DNA from: Actinomadura sp. WMMA1423
GTDB taxonomy: Bacteria; Actinomycetota; Actinomycetes; Streptosporangiales; Streptosporangiaceae
Reading direction: 5' to 3'
Length of the DNA: 64,000 bases
Assembly (NCBI RefSeq): GCF_006547145.1
Contig: NZ_CP041244.1
Coordinates: 7,750,001 to 7,814,000 of the forward strand
Part shown: in pieces, positions 24,849 through 33,144 of the stretch
Layout: every line of letters starts with the position of its first letter
Position numbering within the stretch: position 1 is the first letter of the stretch
Translations under genes and position numbers: made by a program
Notes under the pieces: generated by a model
The model's database searches: none
The model's input: only the letters and a program-made list of their open reading frames with translations
Told to the model about the DNA's origin: nothing

Positions 24849-26087
24849 ATGAGAGATCTCGGACGCTGCGCCGCGCTCGCGACCGCCGGAGCGCTGCTGG
24901 CCGGCTGCGCGGGCGGACCCGGCGGGGGCGGGGGCAAGATCAGCGACGACAAGATCGTGCTGTCGGTGCTGACCGACCAGTCCGGCGTGTACGCCGACCT
25001 GTCGGGCAAGAACGCCGTCGAGGCGGTGAAGATGGCCGTCGCCGACTTCAAGGCCAAGTACGGCGACAAGGCCGTGACCGACAAGATCGAGGTCATCTCG
25101 GCCGACCACCAGAACAAGCCCGAGGTCGCCAACTCCAAGGCCCAGGAGCTCTACGACCGCAAGCAGGCCGACCTGATCCTGGACGTGCCGACCTCGTCCG
25201 CCGCGCTCGCCGTCGCGACCGTCGCCAAGAACAAGAAGAAGCTGTTCATCGACGTCGGCGCCGCGACCACCGAGCTGGAAGGCAAGCAGTGCAACAAGTA
25301 CACCTTCCACTACGGCTACAACAGCTACATGCTGGCCCACGGCACGGGCACCGGCGTCACCAAGGACGGCGGTAAGAACTGGTACATCGTCTACCCGGAC
25401 TACGCGTTCGGGCAGGACATGCAGAAGACGTTCACGACGGCCATCAAGGGCGCCGGGGGCAGCGTCGTGAAGAGCGACCCCACGCCGTTCCCGAACGACA
25501 ACTTCTCCACGTTCCTGCTGAAGGCGCCGGGCCTGAAGCCCAAGCCCCAGGTGCTCGGCGCCATGCAGGCCGGCGGTGACCTGGTCAACCTGGTCAAGCA
25601 GTACAACGAGTACAAGCTGCGCGACAAGGGCGTGAAGCTCGCCGCGGGCCTGATGTTCATCACCGACATCCACTCGCTCGGCTCCGACGCCCTCGCCGGG
25701 ACGCGCTTCACCGACTTCTGGTACTGGAACGCCAACCAGAGCAACCGCGCCTGGGCCGACAAGTTCAAGGCCAAGACCGGCGCCCGCCCGACGGCCGTGC
25801 AGGCGGCCGACTACTCGGCGGCCCTCCAGTACCTGGAGGCCGTGCAGCGCGGCGGCACCGACAAGTCCGACGACGTCGTGAAGCAGCTCGAGGGCGCCAA
25901 GGTCAACGACGCCTTCACCTCCACCGGCACGATCCGCGCCGAGGACCACCTGCTCACCCACGACGCCTACGTCGCCGAGGTCAAGCCCTCGAGCGAGGTC
26001 AAGGAGCCGTGGGACTACGAGAAGATCCTCAGCACGATCCCGGCGGCGGAGGCGTTCCAGCAGCCCGACCCGTCCTGCTCCCTCTAG
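24849..26087 (+). CDS. livK: ABC transporter substrate-binding lipoprotein (LivK-like)
   Basis: A 412-aa Leu/Ile/Val-type periplasmic-binding-fold protein. It has a lipoprotein signal with lipobox LLAGC (Cys at residue 20), a Gly-rich spacer, then the bilobal domain beginning KIVLSVLTDQSGVYADLSG. Motifs DHQNKPEVANSKAQEL and YIVYPDYAFGQD are typical of this family. Several members of this group bind hydroxy- or keto acids, amides or urea rather than amino acids. Position between the ATPases and permeases makes it the specificity subunit. The ligand is unknown; the dehydrogenase nearby suggests a hydroxy acid. Confidence 0.9.
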   Translation: MRDLGRCAALATAGALLAGCAGGPGGGGGKISDDKIVLSVLTDQSGVYADLSGKNAVEAVKMAVADFKAKYGDKAVTDKIEVISADHQNKPEVANSKAQELYDRKQADLILDVPTSSAALAVATVAKNKKKLFIDVGAATTELEGKQCNKYTFHYGYNSYMLAHGTGTGVTKDGGKNWYIVYPDYAFGQDMQKTFTTAIKGAGGSVVKSDPTPFPNDNFSTFLLKAPGLKPKPQVLGAMQAGGDLVNLVKQYNEYKLRDKGVKLAAGLMFITDIHSLGSDALAGTRFTDFWYWNANQSNRAWADKFKAKTGARPTAVQAADYSAALQYLEAVQRGGTDKSDDVVKQLEGAKVNDAFTSTGTIRAEDHLLTHDAYVAEVKPSSEVKEPWDYEKILSTIPAAEAFQQPDPSCSL

Positions 26088-26099
26088 GCGGGCCGCGAC

Positions 26100-26960
26100 G
26101 TGCTGCAACAGGCGTTCAACGGGCTGGTGGGCGGGGCGTTCTACGCCCTGCTCGCCCTCGGCCTGGCCGTCATCTTCGGGATGCTGGGCGTGGTCAACTT
26201 CGCGCACGGCGCGTTCTACATGCTCGGCGCGTTCGGCTCCTTCGTGCTGCTCGACTCCTTCGGCGTGAACTTCTGGCTCGCGCTGCTGATCGTGCCCCTC
26301 GTCCTCGGCATCGCGGGCGTGGTGGTCGAGCGGCTGTTCATCCACCGGCTCGCGCCGCTGGACCCGCTCTACAACTTCCTGTTCACCTTCGGGCTCGCGC
26401 TGATCCTCCAGGACCTGGTGAAGCGCAAGTACGGGGTCCAGTCGCAGCCCTACCCGCGCCCGTCCGCGCTGGACGGGTCGATCGACCTCGGCCTGTTCAC
26501 CTACCCGACCTACCAGGTGTTCGTGCTGGCGGTGTCGGTGCTGGTGTGCGGCGCCGTGTGGGTGGTGCTGACCCGGACCCGCGTCGGCATGATCGTGCGG
26601 GCGGCGACCGAGCGGCCCGAGCTGTCGCGCGCGCTCGGCATCGACGTCGCCCGGTGGGTGACGCCGGTGTTCGGGTTCGGCATCGCGCTCGCCGGGTTCG
26701 CGGGCGTGCTCGCCGCGCCGATGCGGGCGGTCAACCCGCTGATGGGCTCCGACCTGATCATCACGGTGTTCGCGGTGGTCGTGATCGGCGGCCTCGGCTC
26801 GGTGTTCGGCTCGGTCGCCGCCGGGTTCGCGGTCGGGCTCGTCTCGGCCCTCGGCAACTACTACGTCCCGTCGCTGTCGCAGACGCTGGTGTTCATCCTG
26901 ATGGCCGCCGTGCTGCTGTGGCGCCCCGCCGGCCTGTTCGGACGCGAGGAGGCGCTATGA
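26100..26960 (+). CDS. livH: Liv-type ABC transporter permease (LivH-like)
   Basis: A 286-aa membrane permease with about eight hydrophobic helices. Family motifs include FNGLVGGAFYALLALGLAVIFG, VNFAHGAFYMLGAF and the EAA-like loop RATERPELSRALGIDVARWV. It starts with GTG 13 bases after livK. Its stop overlaps the start of a short repetitive frame (ATGA), which in turn overlaps livM. Confidence 0.92.
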   Translation: MLQQAFNGLVGGAFYALLALGLAVIFGMLGVVNFAHGAFYMLGAFGSFVLLDSFGVNFWLALLIVPLVLGIAGVVVERLFIHRLAPLDPLYNFLFTFGLALILQDLVKRKYGVQSQPYPRPSALDGSIDLGLFTYPTYQVFVLAVSVLVCGAVWVVLTRTRVGMIVRAATERPELSRALGIDVARWVTPVFGFGIALAGFAGVLAAPMRAVNPLMGSDLIITVFAVVVIGGLGSVFGSVAAGFAVGLVSALGNYYVPSLSQTLVFILMAAVLLWRPAGLFGREEAL

Positions 26961-27088
26961 CCGCCCGAGACCCCGTGCGGGCCCGAGAGCCCGTGACCGC
27001 GCGAGACCCTGTGACCGCCCGAGAGCCCGTGACCGCCCGAGACCCCGTGATTGCCCGAGAGCCCGTGACCGCCGAGGAGGTCTCGTGA
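26957..27088 (+). CDS. 43-codon repetitive frame linking livH and livM
   Basis: The frame runs from ATG in the ATGA overlap with livH to TGA in the GTGA overlap with livM. It encodes MT followed by six units of ARDPVT/AREPVT type and AEEVS. The repeats alternate Asp and Glu and keep frame throughout. It might be a real peptide, a translational relay that keeps ribosomes moving to livM, or simply an expanded minisatellite without a product function. No known family matches. Confidence 0.4.
   Translation: MTARDPVRAREPVTARDPVTAREPVTARDPVIAREPVTAEEVS
26963..27070 (+). repeat. Six 18-bp tandem repeats between livH and livM
   Basis: Six units of 18 bp (type GCCCGAGAGCCCGTGACC) with small variations. 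They fill nearly the whole space between the two permease genes. Confidence 0.88.
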
Positions 27089-28074
27089 TCCTCTCCAAGC
27101 TGGCCGGACGGCCGGTCCTGCTGGCCGCGGGGCTCGTGGTGGCGCTCGTCCTGCCCTGGTTCATCTACCCGCCGGTCGCGCTCGACATCGTCTGCTGGGC
27201 GCTGTTCGCGGCCGCCGTCGACCTGCTGCTCGGCTTCACCGGGCTCCTGTCGTTCGGGCACGCGGCGTTCTGGGGCGGCTCGGCCTACGCCACGGGCCTG
27301 ATCGCGCTGCACTCCGGGCTGCCGTTCCCCGTGGCCGTGCTGGGCGGCGCCGCCTTCGCGGCGGCGCTCGCGGTCCCGATCGGCTTCCTGTCGGTCCGGC
27401 TGCGCGGCATCTACTTCGCGATGGTCACGCTGGCCTTCGCGCAGATGGTGTACTTCATCGCCAACCAGTGGAGGGACGCGACGGGCGGCGAGAACGGCCT
27501 CCAGGGCATCCCCAGGGAGCTGTTCGGGCTCGACCTGTCCGACCCGTTCTTCTTCTACTACGCGGCGCTGCCGTTCGTCCTGGTCGGGCTGTTCATCGCC
27601 TGGCGCATCGTCCGGTCGCCCTTCGGCCGGGTCCTGATGTCCATCCGCGACAACCCGAACCGGGCGCGGGCGCTCGGCTACAGCATCGACCGCTACAAGC
27701 TGCTGGCGTTCGTCCTGTCGGCGGCCCTGTCGGGCCTCGCGGGCGGGCTGTTCACCGTCGGGCACGGCTTCGCGTCCCTCCAGGGCGTCTACTGGACGAC
27801 CTCGGGGCAGGCCGTGATGATGGTCGTCCTCGGCGGCATCGGCACGTTGTGGGGCGGCGCGATCGGTGCCGCGCTGATCGTGGAGCTGAACGACTACCTG
27901 GCCACCGCCGGGTTCGAGGAGACCGGGATCATCACCGGCGCGATCTTCATCGTGGTGGTGCTGCTGTTCCGCCGGGGCGTCTGGGGCACCGCCCGCGACG
28001 TCCTGGCGGCACGCTCGTCCCGCTCCCGTCCGGAACCCGAGAAGAACGACGCCAAGGTGGAGGCCTCCGTCTGA
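27085..28074 (+). CDS. livM: Liv-type ABC transporter permease (LivM-like)
   Basis: A 329-aa second permease with about nine to ten hydrophobic helices. Typical LivM segments are DLLLGFTGLLSFGHAAFWGG, IYFAMVTLAFAQM and the cytoplasmic loop MSIRDNPNRARALGYSIDRYK. It starts at GTG overlapping the stop of the repetitive frame. It is the last gene of the importer operon and is followed by a strong terminator. The charged C-terminus (EPEKNDAKVEASV) is cytoplasmic. Confidence 0.92.
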   Translation: MILSKLAGRPVLLAAGLVVALVLPWFIYPPVALDIVCWALFAAAVDLLLGFTGLLSFGHAAFWGGSAYATGLIALHSGLPFPVAVLGGAAFAAALAVPIGFLSVRLRGIYFAMVTLAFAQMVYFIANQWRDATGGENGLQGIPRELFGLDLSDPFFFYYAALPFVLVGLFIAWRIVRSPFGRVLMSIRDNPNRARALGYSIDRYKLLAFVLSAALSGLAGGLFTVGHGFASLQGVYWTTSGQAVMMVVLGGIGTLWGGAIGAALIVELNDYLATAGFEETGIITGAIFIVVVLLFRRGVWGTARDVLAARSSRSRPEPEKNDAKVEASV

Positions 28075-28087
28075 CACCTGACCGAGC

Positions 28088-28120
28088 GCGGCGCGCCGTC
28101 CCGAAAGGGCGGCGCGCCGC
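28088..28120. terminator. Terminator after livM
   Basis: A 10-bp outer stem (GCGGCGCGCC with GGCGCGCCGC) continues into CCC/GGG closing on GAAA. It lies between livM and the convergent regulator gene. Confidence 0.75.
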
Positions 28121-28140
28121 TTCGGCATGCGGGCGTTCCA

Positions 28141-28208
28141 GCGGGAGGGGCGGTTCTGCGGGAGGGGCGGTTCTCCGGGAGGGGCGGTTCTGAGGGAGAG
28201 GCGTACTA
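28141..28208. repeat. Four 17-bp tandem repeats at the 3' end of the regulator gene
   Basis: Units start at 28141, 28158, 28175 and 28192 (type GCGGGAGGGGCGGTTCT). A fifth degenerate copy at 28209-28225 lies inside the last codons of the regulator, suggesting the array grew from its 3' end. Confidence 0.82.
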
Positions 28209-30098
28209 GCGGGAGAGGCGGTGCAGGCGCAGGGCGAGCTGGAGTTCGAGTGCCCGCTCGGGCGTCTGCCAGTCGTCGCCGAGGAGGCGGGCGATGCGGT
28301 CGAGGCGCTGGCTCACGGTGTTGACGTGGATGTGCATGCGCTCGGCCGTCCGCGACAGGCTGCCGCCCGTCCCGAAGTAGGCCTCCAAGGTCTGGACGAG
28401 GGCCGTGCCGCGCCGCTCGTCGTAGTCGAGGACGGGTCCGAGCGCGCTCCCGAGGAAGCCCCTCACGTCGCGGTCGTCCCCGATGAGCAGGCCGACGAAG
28501 CCGAGTTCGGACGCGCCGGCGCCGTCGCCGCGGCGGCCGAGGGCCAGCAGCGCGTCTGCGCAGCGCTGCGCCTCCCGGTGGGCGGCGGCGACCCCGCCCG
28601 GGTCGAGCACCGGCCCCGCCGCGCCGACCGTGGCGGGGCCGCCCAGGGAGGCGCCGAGCTCCTTGGCGACCCGGCGCGCCGCGTCGCCCGGCCGGTCGCC
28701 CGGCAGCAGCAGGACGATCTCCTCCGCGCGCGAGGCGGCCAGGCCGTGCTCCACGGCCGCGAACGACGACGCCCAGAAGGCGGCGCGGGGCCGGTGCTCG
28801 CGGGAGTCGTACTTGGCGCACAGCACCACGTGCGGGGCGCCCAGGTCGACGCCGACGCGCCGGGCCCGGGCCGTCAGCGCCTCGGCGCCCGTCCGGCGGC
28901 CGGACAGCAGGTCGTCCAGCAGCTCGCCGCGCACCCGGCCCTCGGCCTCGGTGGCGCTCCGCTGGAACAGCAGCAGCAGGGCGGTGACGAGGGCCGCGCG
29001 CTCCAGGATCCGCTGGTCGGCGTCGTCCACCTCTTCGGCGGTCCGCAGGACCAGCGTGCCGAGCATCTCGTCGCCGGTGGAGACCGAGGCGATCCACAGG
29101 TCGCCGCGCCTGACCGTGCGGCCCTGGGCGCGGGCGGAGTGCGCCGAGGCGGAGACCCCGCCCAGATCCTCGTCGGTGAGGGGCTGCGAAGCGGCGCCGG
29201 TCGTGGCGAGCCTGCGGCCGTCGGCGTCCAGGACGTGGAGGGTGCCGCCCAGCAGCTCGGTCACGACGGCGCCGACGTCCTCCACGCCGCCGCCCCGGAC
29301 CACCACGGCGGTCATCCGGTCGTGCGCGCGCGCCGCCCGCTCCACGGCCGCGCTGCGCGCCTTGACCTCCTCGTTGGCGGTGCTGAGCTCGGCCAGAGCG
29401 GTGCGGGTCTCCTCCAGGAGGCGCGCGTTGTCGATGGCGATGGCGGCGTGCGCGGCGAGCGAGCCGAGCAGCGCCACCTCCTCCTGGTCGAACGGGCGCT
29501 CGCTGCGGTTCGCGGCGGTGAGCACGCCGATGACCCGGCTGCCCAGCCGCATCGGCACGCCGAGGATCGCGACCAGGCCCTCCTCGGCCACCGCGTCGTC
29601 GATGAACCCCCGGTGCTCGAACTGCGCGTCGCCGAGGTAGTGGGCGCTGTTGTAGGGCATCGCGGTCTGCGCGACCAGGCCGACGAGCCCGGTGCCCATC
29701 GGCAGCCTCAGCTGCCGGAACGCCGCCGACACCGCCCCGTCGGTCACCCGCATGTAGGTGTCGCCGCGCTCGTCGTCGTTCAGCGTCAGGTAGGCGATGT
29801 CGGCGCTCAGCAGCCGCCGGGCGCGGCGGGTGATCGCCTCCAGCACCGAGTCGAGGTCGCGCAGCCCGGCGAGGTCGCCCGCCGTCTCGAACAGCGCCGC
29901 CAGCTCGGTCTCCCGGCGGGCGTGCCGCCGCATGATCATCCGGACCCGCAGCGCGGCCAGCTTGGCCGCCTCCAGCTCCTCCAGGACGGCCGGGGACGCG
30001 CCCTCCGCCCGCGCCTGGACGAGGGGACCCTCGAACTCGACGGGGGAGGCCTCGCGGGCCAGCAGTTCGAGGAAGACGCCGCAGGTCATACGGCTCAT
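28206..30098 (-). CDS. GAF-domain PucR/CdaR-type regulator
   Basis: A 630-aa cytosolic regulator. The N-terminal part (about 1-65) is helical, a GAF domain follows (about 70-210; YLTLNDDERGDTYMRV, VGLVAQTAMPYNS), then a coiled segment, a second less conserved sensor-like region (about 250-350), and a C-terminal PucR helix-turn-helix (SLSRTAERMHIHVNTVSQRLDRI, about 590-620). It starts two bases after the dehydrogenase stop, so the two are one transcript. It is the likely regulator of the dehydrogenase and perhaps the importer. ATG 30098 or 30089 are both possible. Confidence 0.85.
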   Translation of the reverse strand: MSRMTCGVFLELLAREASPVEFEGPLVQARAEGASPAVLEELEAAKLAALRVRMIMRRHARRETELAALFETAGDLAGLRDLDSVLEAITRRARRLLSADIAYLTLNDDERGDTYMRVTDGAVSAAFRQLRLPMGTGLVGLVAQTAMPYNSAHYLGDAQFEHRGFIDDAVAEEGLVAILGVPMRLGSRVIGVLTAANRSERPFDQEEVALLGSLAAHAAIAIDNARLLEETRTALAELSTANEEVKARSAAVERAARAHDRMTAVVVRGGGVEDVGAVVTELLGGTLHVLDADGRRLATTGAASQPLTDEDLGGVSASAHSARAQGRTVRRGDLWIASVSTGDEMLGTLVLRTAEEVDDADQRILERAALVTALLLLFQRSATEAEGRVRGELLDDLLSGRRTGAEALTARARRVGVDLGAPHVVLCAKYDSREHRPRAAFWASSFAAVEHGLAASRAEEIVLLLPGDRPGDAARRVAKELGASLGGPATVGAAGPVLDPGGVAAAHREAQRCADALLALGRRGDGAGASELGFVGLLIGDDRDVRGFLGSALGPVLDYDERRGTALVQTLEAYFGTGGSLSRTAERMHIHVNTVSQRLDRIARLLGDDWQTPERALELQLALRLHRLSR

Positions 30099-30100
30099 TC

Positions 30101-30889
30101 TTAGTGCGCCGTCCAGCCGCCGTCGAGTGCCAGGGACGTGCCGGTCACCATCGAGGCGGGCGGCGAGCACAGGTAGGCGACGAGCTCGGCCACCTCGTCC
30201 GGCTCGATCAGCCGCTTCACGGCGGCGTGGTCGAGCATGATCCGCTCGACCACGTCGTCCTCGGAGATGCCGTGCGTGCGGGCCTGGTCGGCGATCTGGT
30301 TCTCCACCAGCGGCGTCCGGACGTAGGCGGGGTTGACGCAGTTGGACGTCACGCCGTGCGGGGCGCCCTCCAGCGCGATCACCTTGGACAGCCCCTCCAA
30401 GCCGTGCTTCGCCGTCACGTAGGCCGACTTGTACGGCGAGGCCCGCAGGCCGTGCACGGACGAGATGTTGACGACGCGGCCCCAGCCGCGCTCGTACATG
30501 CCGGGCAGCGCGTCCCGCACGAGCCGGAACGGCGCCTCCAGCATCAGCCGCAGGATCCGCGAGAACATCTCCGGCGGGAAGTCCTGGACGGGCGCCACAT
30601 GCTGGATCCCGGCGTTGTTGACCAGGATGTCCACACCGGACGCCAACCCGTCGAGGGCGTCCATGTCGGACAGATCGGCCGGCAGCGGGACGCCGCCGAA
30701 CTCGGCCGCCGCCCGTTCCGCCGCGGCCCCGTCTATGTCGGCGACCACCACCTCGGCGCCCGCCGCCGCGAGCCGCCGGGCGCAGGCGCGCCCGATCCCG
30801 CTCGCGCCGCCGGTGACCAGGGCGCGCCTGCCCGCCAGATCCAGCGTCCCCGAAGTCCCCGCGGCAGACCGCGGTGTCACGCTCGTCAT
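30101..30889 (-). CDS. bdhA: 3-hydroxybutyrate dehydrogenase (SDR family)
   Basis: A 262-aa short-chain dehydrogenase. The NAD-binding motif is TGGASGIGRA, followed by NNAGIQH, the catalytic Ser in ISSVHGL, and YVTAKHG with the Tyr/Lys pair. The motifs NNAGIQHVAPVQDFPPE, VHGLRASPYKSAYVTAKHG and the C-terminal LALDGGWTAH are diagnostic of D-3-hydroxybutyrate dehydrogenase, which converts 3-hydroxybutyrate to acetoacetate. An N-terminal extension of about 15 residues precedes the fold. It is co-transcribed with the GAF/PucR regulator. Confidence 0.87.
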   Translation of the reverse strand: MTSVTPRSAAGTSGTLDLAGRRALVTGGASGIGRACARRLAAAGAEVVVADIDGAAAERAAAEFGGVPLPADLSDMDALDGLASGVDILVNNAGIQHVAPVQDFPPEMFSRILRLMLEAPFRLVRDALPGMYERGWGRVVNISSVHGLRASPYKSAYVTAKHGLEGLSKVIALEGAPHGVTSNCVNPAYVRTPLVENQIADQARTHGISEDDVVERIMLDHAAVKRLIEPDEVAELVAYLCSPPASMVTGTSLALDGGWTAH

Positions 30890-30923
30890 GCGCAGAACCT
30901 ATGGAGCGCGGCCCCGCCCTCCC

Positions 30924-30940
30924 ATGTGGCCCGCGCACAC
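30924..30940. promoter_or_regulatory. Operator-like palindrome before bdhA
   Basis: ATGTG-N7-CACAC lies 35 bases upstream of the bdhA start, in the 173-bp gap shared with the divergent epoxide hydrolase gene. It resembles the motif upstream of the liv operon. Confidence 0.3.
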
Positions 30941-31062
30941 AATCCACCACCGGACGGTATGGGCCCGCCGGATTCAGCCGTTTCCTCCTCCTGCGTCCCC
31001 TGTGCCGACCCGGGGGGCTACCGTTGGGCCCGCACGGGCCGCCCATGCCGCGAGGGGTATGA

Positions 31063-32013
31063 ATGCACGAGATCACGCACCGCTTCGTCCGCTCGGAGAG
31101 CGGTCTGCGCATGCACGTCGCCGAGGCGGGCGAAGGGCCGCTCGTGCTCCTCCTGCACGGCTTCCCCGAGTGCTGGTACTCCTGGCGGCACCAGCTCACC
31201 GCGCTCGCCGAGGCCGGGTTCCACGCCGTCGCGCCCGACCAGCGCGGCTACGCCCGGACGGGCGGCCCCGCGGAAGCGAACCAGTACTCGATCCTGCACC
31301 TGGCCGGGGATGCGGTCGGGCTCATCGACCGGCTCGGTGCGGACCGCGCCGTCGTCGTCGGCCACGACTGGGGCGCCCCCGTCGCCTGGGCCGCCGCGCA
31401 GATGCGCTCCGACAAGGTGCGCGGCGTGGTCGGCCTGTCGGTGCCGCACCGCCCGCGCAGCAGCAGGCCTCCCGTGGAGTCCATGCGCCGGATGTTCGGC
31501 GACGGCTTCTACATGGTGCACTTCCAGCAGCCGGACGTCCCGGAGGCCGAGCTCGACCGCGACCGGGCCGCGACGTTCCGGCGGATGCTGTACGGGGTGT
31601 CGGGCGACGGCCCGTGCCCGCCGCTGATCGCCCCGGAGGGCGGCGGCTTCCTCGACGGCCTCCCCGACCCCGAGAAGCTGCCCGGCTGGCTCACCGAGGA
31701 GGACATCGCCGCCTACGTCGAGGAGTACGCGGAGAGCGGCTTCACCGGCCCCGTCAACTGGTACCGCAACCTCGACCGCAACTGGGAGCTCACCGCCGCC
31801 TGGCACCGCGCCCCCATCGGCCCGCCCGCCCTCTACGTCGCGGGCGACCGCGACCTCGTCGCGGTCGGCGCCCGGGACGCGATCGACTCGATGCGCGACT
31901 TCGTGCCGAACCTGCGCGAGACCGTTTGGCTGTCCGGATGCGGCCACTGGACGCAGCAGGAGCGCCCCGCCGAGGTCAACGAAGCCCTGATCGGCTTCCT
32001 CCGCGCCCTCTGA
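31063..32013 (+). CDS. Epoxide hydrolase-like alpha/beta hydrolase
   Basis: A 316-aa soluble hydrolase. The oxyanion motif is HGFPECWYSWRHQ, and the nucleophile is Asp102 in VVGHDWGAPVAW, as in epoxide hydrolases and dehalogenases. Tyr in the cap (NWYRNLDRNWE) and the C-terminal GCGHWTQQERP His complete the epoxide-hydrolase pattern. It would open epoxides to diols; the natural substrate is unknown. It is divergent from bdhA. Start ATG 31063 lacks a strong ribosome binding site (CGAGGGGT). Confidence 0.85.
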   Translation: MHEITHRFVRSESGLRMHVAEAGEGPLVLLLHGFPECWYSWRHQLTALAEAGFHAVAPDQRGYARTGGPAEANQYSILHLAGDAVGLIDRLGADRAVVVGHDWGAPVAWAAAQMRSDKVRGVVGLSVPHRPRSSRPPVESMRRMFGDGFYMVHFQQPDVPEAELDRDRAATFRRMLYGVSGDGPCPPLIAPEGGGFLDGLPDPEKLPGWLTEEDIAAYVEEYAESGFTGPVNWYRNLDRNWELTAAWHRAPIGPPALYVAGDRDLVAVGARDAIDSMRDFVPNLRETVWLSGCGHWTQQERPAEVNEALIGFLRAL

Positions 32014-32080
32014 CGGCGCTGCACCTGTCCCCTTTGACGGCGCTGCATCTGTCCCTCTGACGGTGCCGCACCTGTCCCTC
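32011..32080. repeat. Three tandem repeats of 23-24 bp after the epoxide hydrolase gene
   Basis: Units begin at 32011, 32035 and 32058 with TGACGGYGCYGCAYCTGTCC-like sequence; the first one includes the gene's own stop codon. A degenerate fourth follows at 32081. Confidence 0.8.
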
Positions 32081-32110
32081 TGAGAGCACCGTGCCCGTTG
32101 CTCTCTAAGC

Positions 32111-32212
32111 GTGCGGTGCTCTCGGACGTGCGGTGCTCTCGGACGTGCGGTGCTCTCGGACGTGCGGTGCTCTCGGACGTGCGGTGCTCTCGGACGTGCG
32201 GTGCTCTCGGAC
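32111..32212. repeat. Six exact 17-bp tandem repeats
   Basis: Six copies of GTGCGGTGCTCTCGGAC at 32111-32212, followed by degenerate copies up to about 32280. With the preceding array they fill the 314-bp gap between the epoxide hydrolase and WYL genes; no gene is seen there. Confidence 0.9.
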
Positions 32213-32327
32213 GTGCCCCGTTCCTTGACGTGCCCTGTCCTCCGAGGTGCCGGGCCCCCGGACGTGCCGGGTTCGCTGGCTCCCCGGTCGGGTGCCGATT
32301 GTCGGACCCCGCGCGTACGGTCGGCGC

Positions 32328-33035
32328 GTGAACCGCACCGACCGCTTGTACGCACTGGTGGAGGAGCTGCGCGCGTGCGCCCCGCGCCGGGTCAGCGCGC
32401 GGGAGCTGGCCGCGCGGTACGAGGTGAGCGTCCGCACGATCGAGCGCGACATCGGCGCGCTCCAGCAGGCCGGAGTGCCGATCTTCGCGGACGTGGGCCG
32501 GGGCGGCGGTTACAGCATCGACAAGAGCCGCACGCTGCCGCCGCTGAACTTCACCCCCGCCGAGGCCGTCGCACTCGCGATCACCCTGTCCCGGGCCGGC
32601 GGCTCCCCGTACTCCCGGGCGGCCCGCACCGCCCTGCACAAGATCGTCGCGGCGATGTCGGCCGCCGACAGCGCCTCGGCCCGCGAGCTCGCCCAGCGCG
32701 TCCGCTTCCTGACGCCCGCCGAAGGCGGCGGCCCGGCCTCCGTGCCGACCGTCCTGGAGGAGGCCATCCGCACCCGCCGGGTCGTCCGCCTCACCTACGT
32801 CGACCGGAGCGGCACCGAGACCGAACGCGACGTCGAGCCCGTCACGTTCACCGCGTCCGGCGAAGGCTGGTACCTGACGGCCTGGTGCCGCATGCGAGGC
32901 GAGCGCCGCGTGTTCCGCACCGACCGCGTCCGCCGCGCCGCCCTCCTGGAGGAGACCGCCCCCGACCGCCCGGTCGAGGCCATGCACGACGACATCCCGC
33001 CCGACTACACCTTCCGGCCTCTCGAATTCGTCTGA
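32328..33035 (+). CDS. WYL-domain transcriptional regulator
   Basis: A 235-aa regulator. The N-terminal HTH_11 domain (about 1-60) has the motif SARELAARYEVSVRTIERDI, and GRGGGYSI is the wing. The WYL domain spans about 140-215 (RRVVRLTYVDRSGTETERDVEP, GEGWYLTAWCRMR, FRTDRV). Such proteins bind ligands or nucleic acids through the WYL domain. GTG at 32328 is chosen because homology begins at MNRTDRLYAL. No partner gene is evident; its promoter region lies within the repeat arrays. Confidence 0.85.
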   Translation: MNRTDRLYALVEELRACAPRRVSARELAARYEVSVRTIERDIGALQQAGVPIFADVGRGGGYSIDKSRTLPPLNFTPAEAVALAITLSRAGGSPYSRAARTALHKIVAAMSAADSASARELAQRVRFLTPAEGGGPASVPTVLEEAIRTRRVVRLTYVDRSGTETERDVEPVTFTASGEGWYLTAWCRMRGERRVFRTDRVRRAALLEETAPDRPVEAMHDDIPPDYTFRPLEFV

Positions 33036-33144
33036 GCATCCGTGGCCGCGGCGTGGTCGCCGATGAATTCGCGGCCCGTCGTGTAATCCGCCGCGGCCTT
33101 CTCCGACTTCTCGGCGTACCGGCCCCGAGAAGAGAGGAGGTGGC

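Noticed and set aside
32111..32212. Six regular 17-bp repeats considered as CRISPR.
   Set aside because: Units are contiguous with no unique spacers and no cas gene is nearby.
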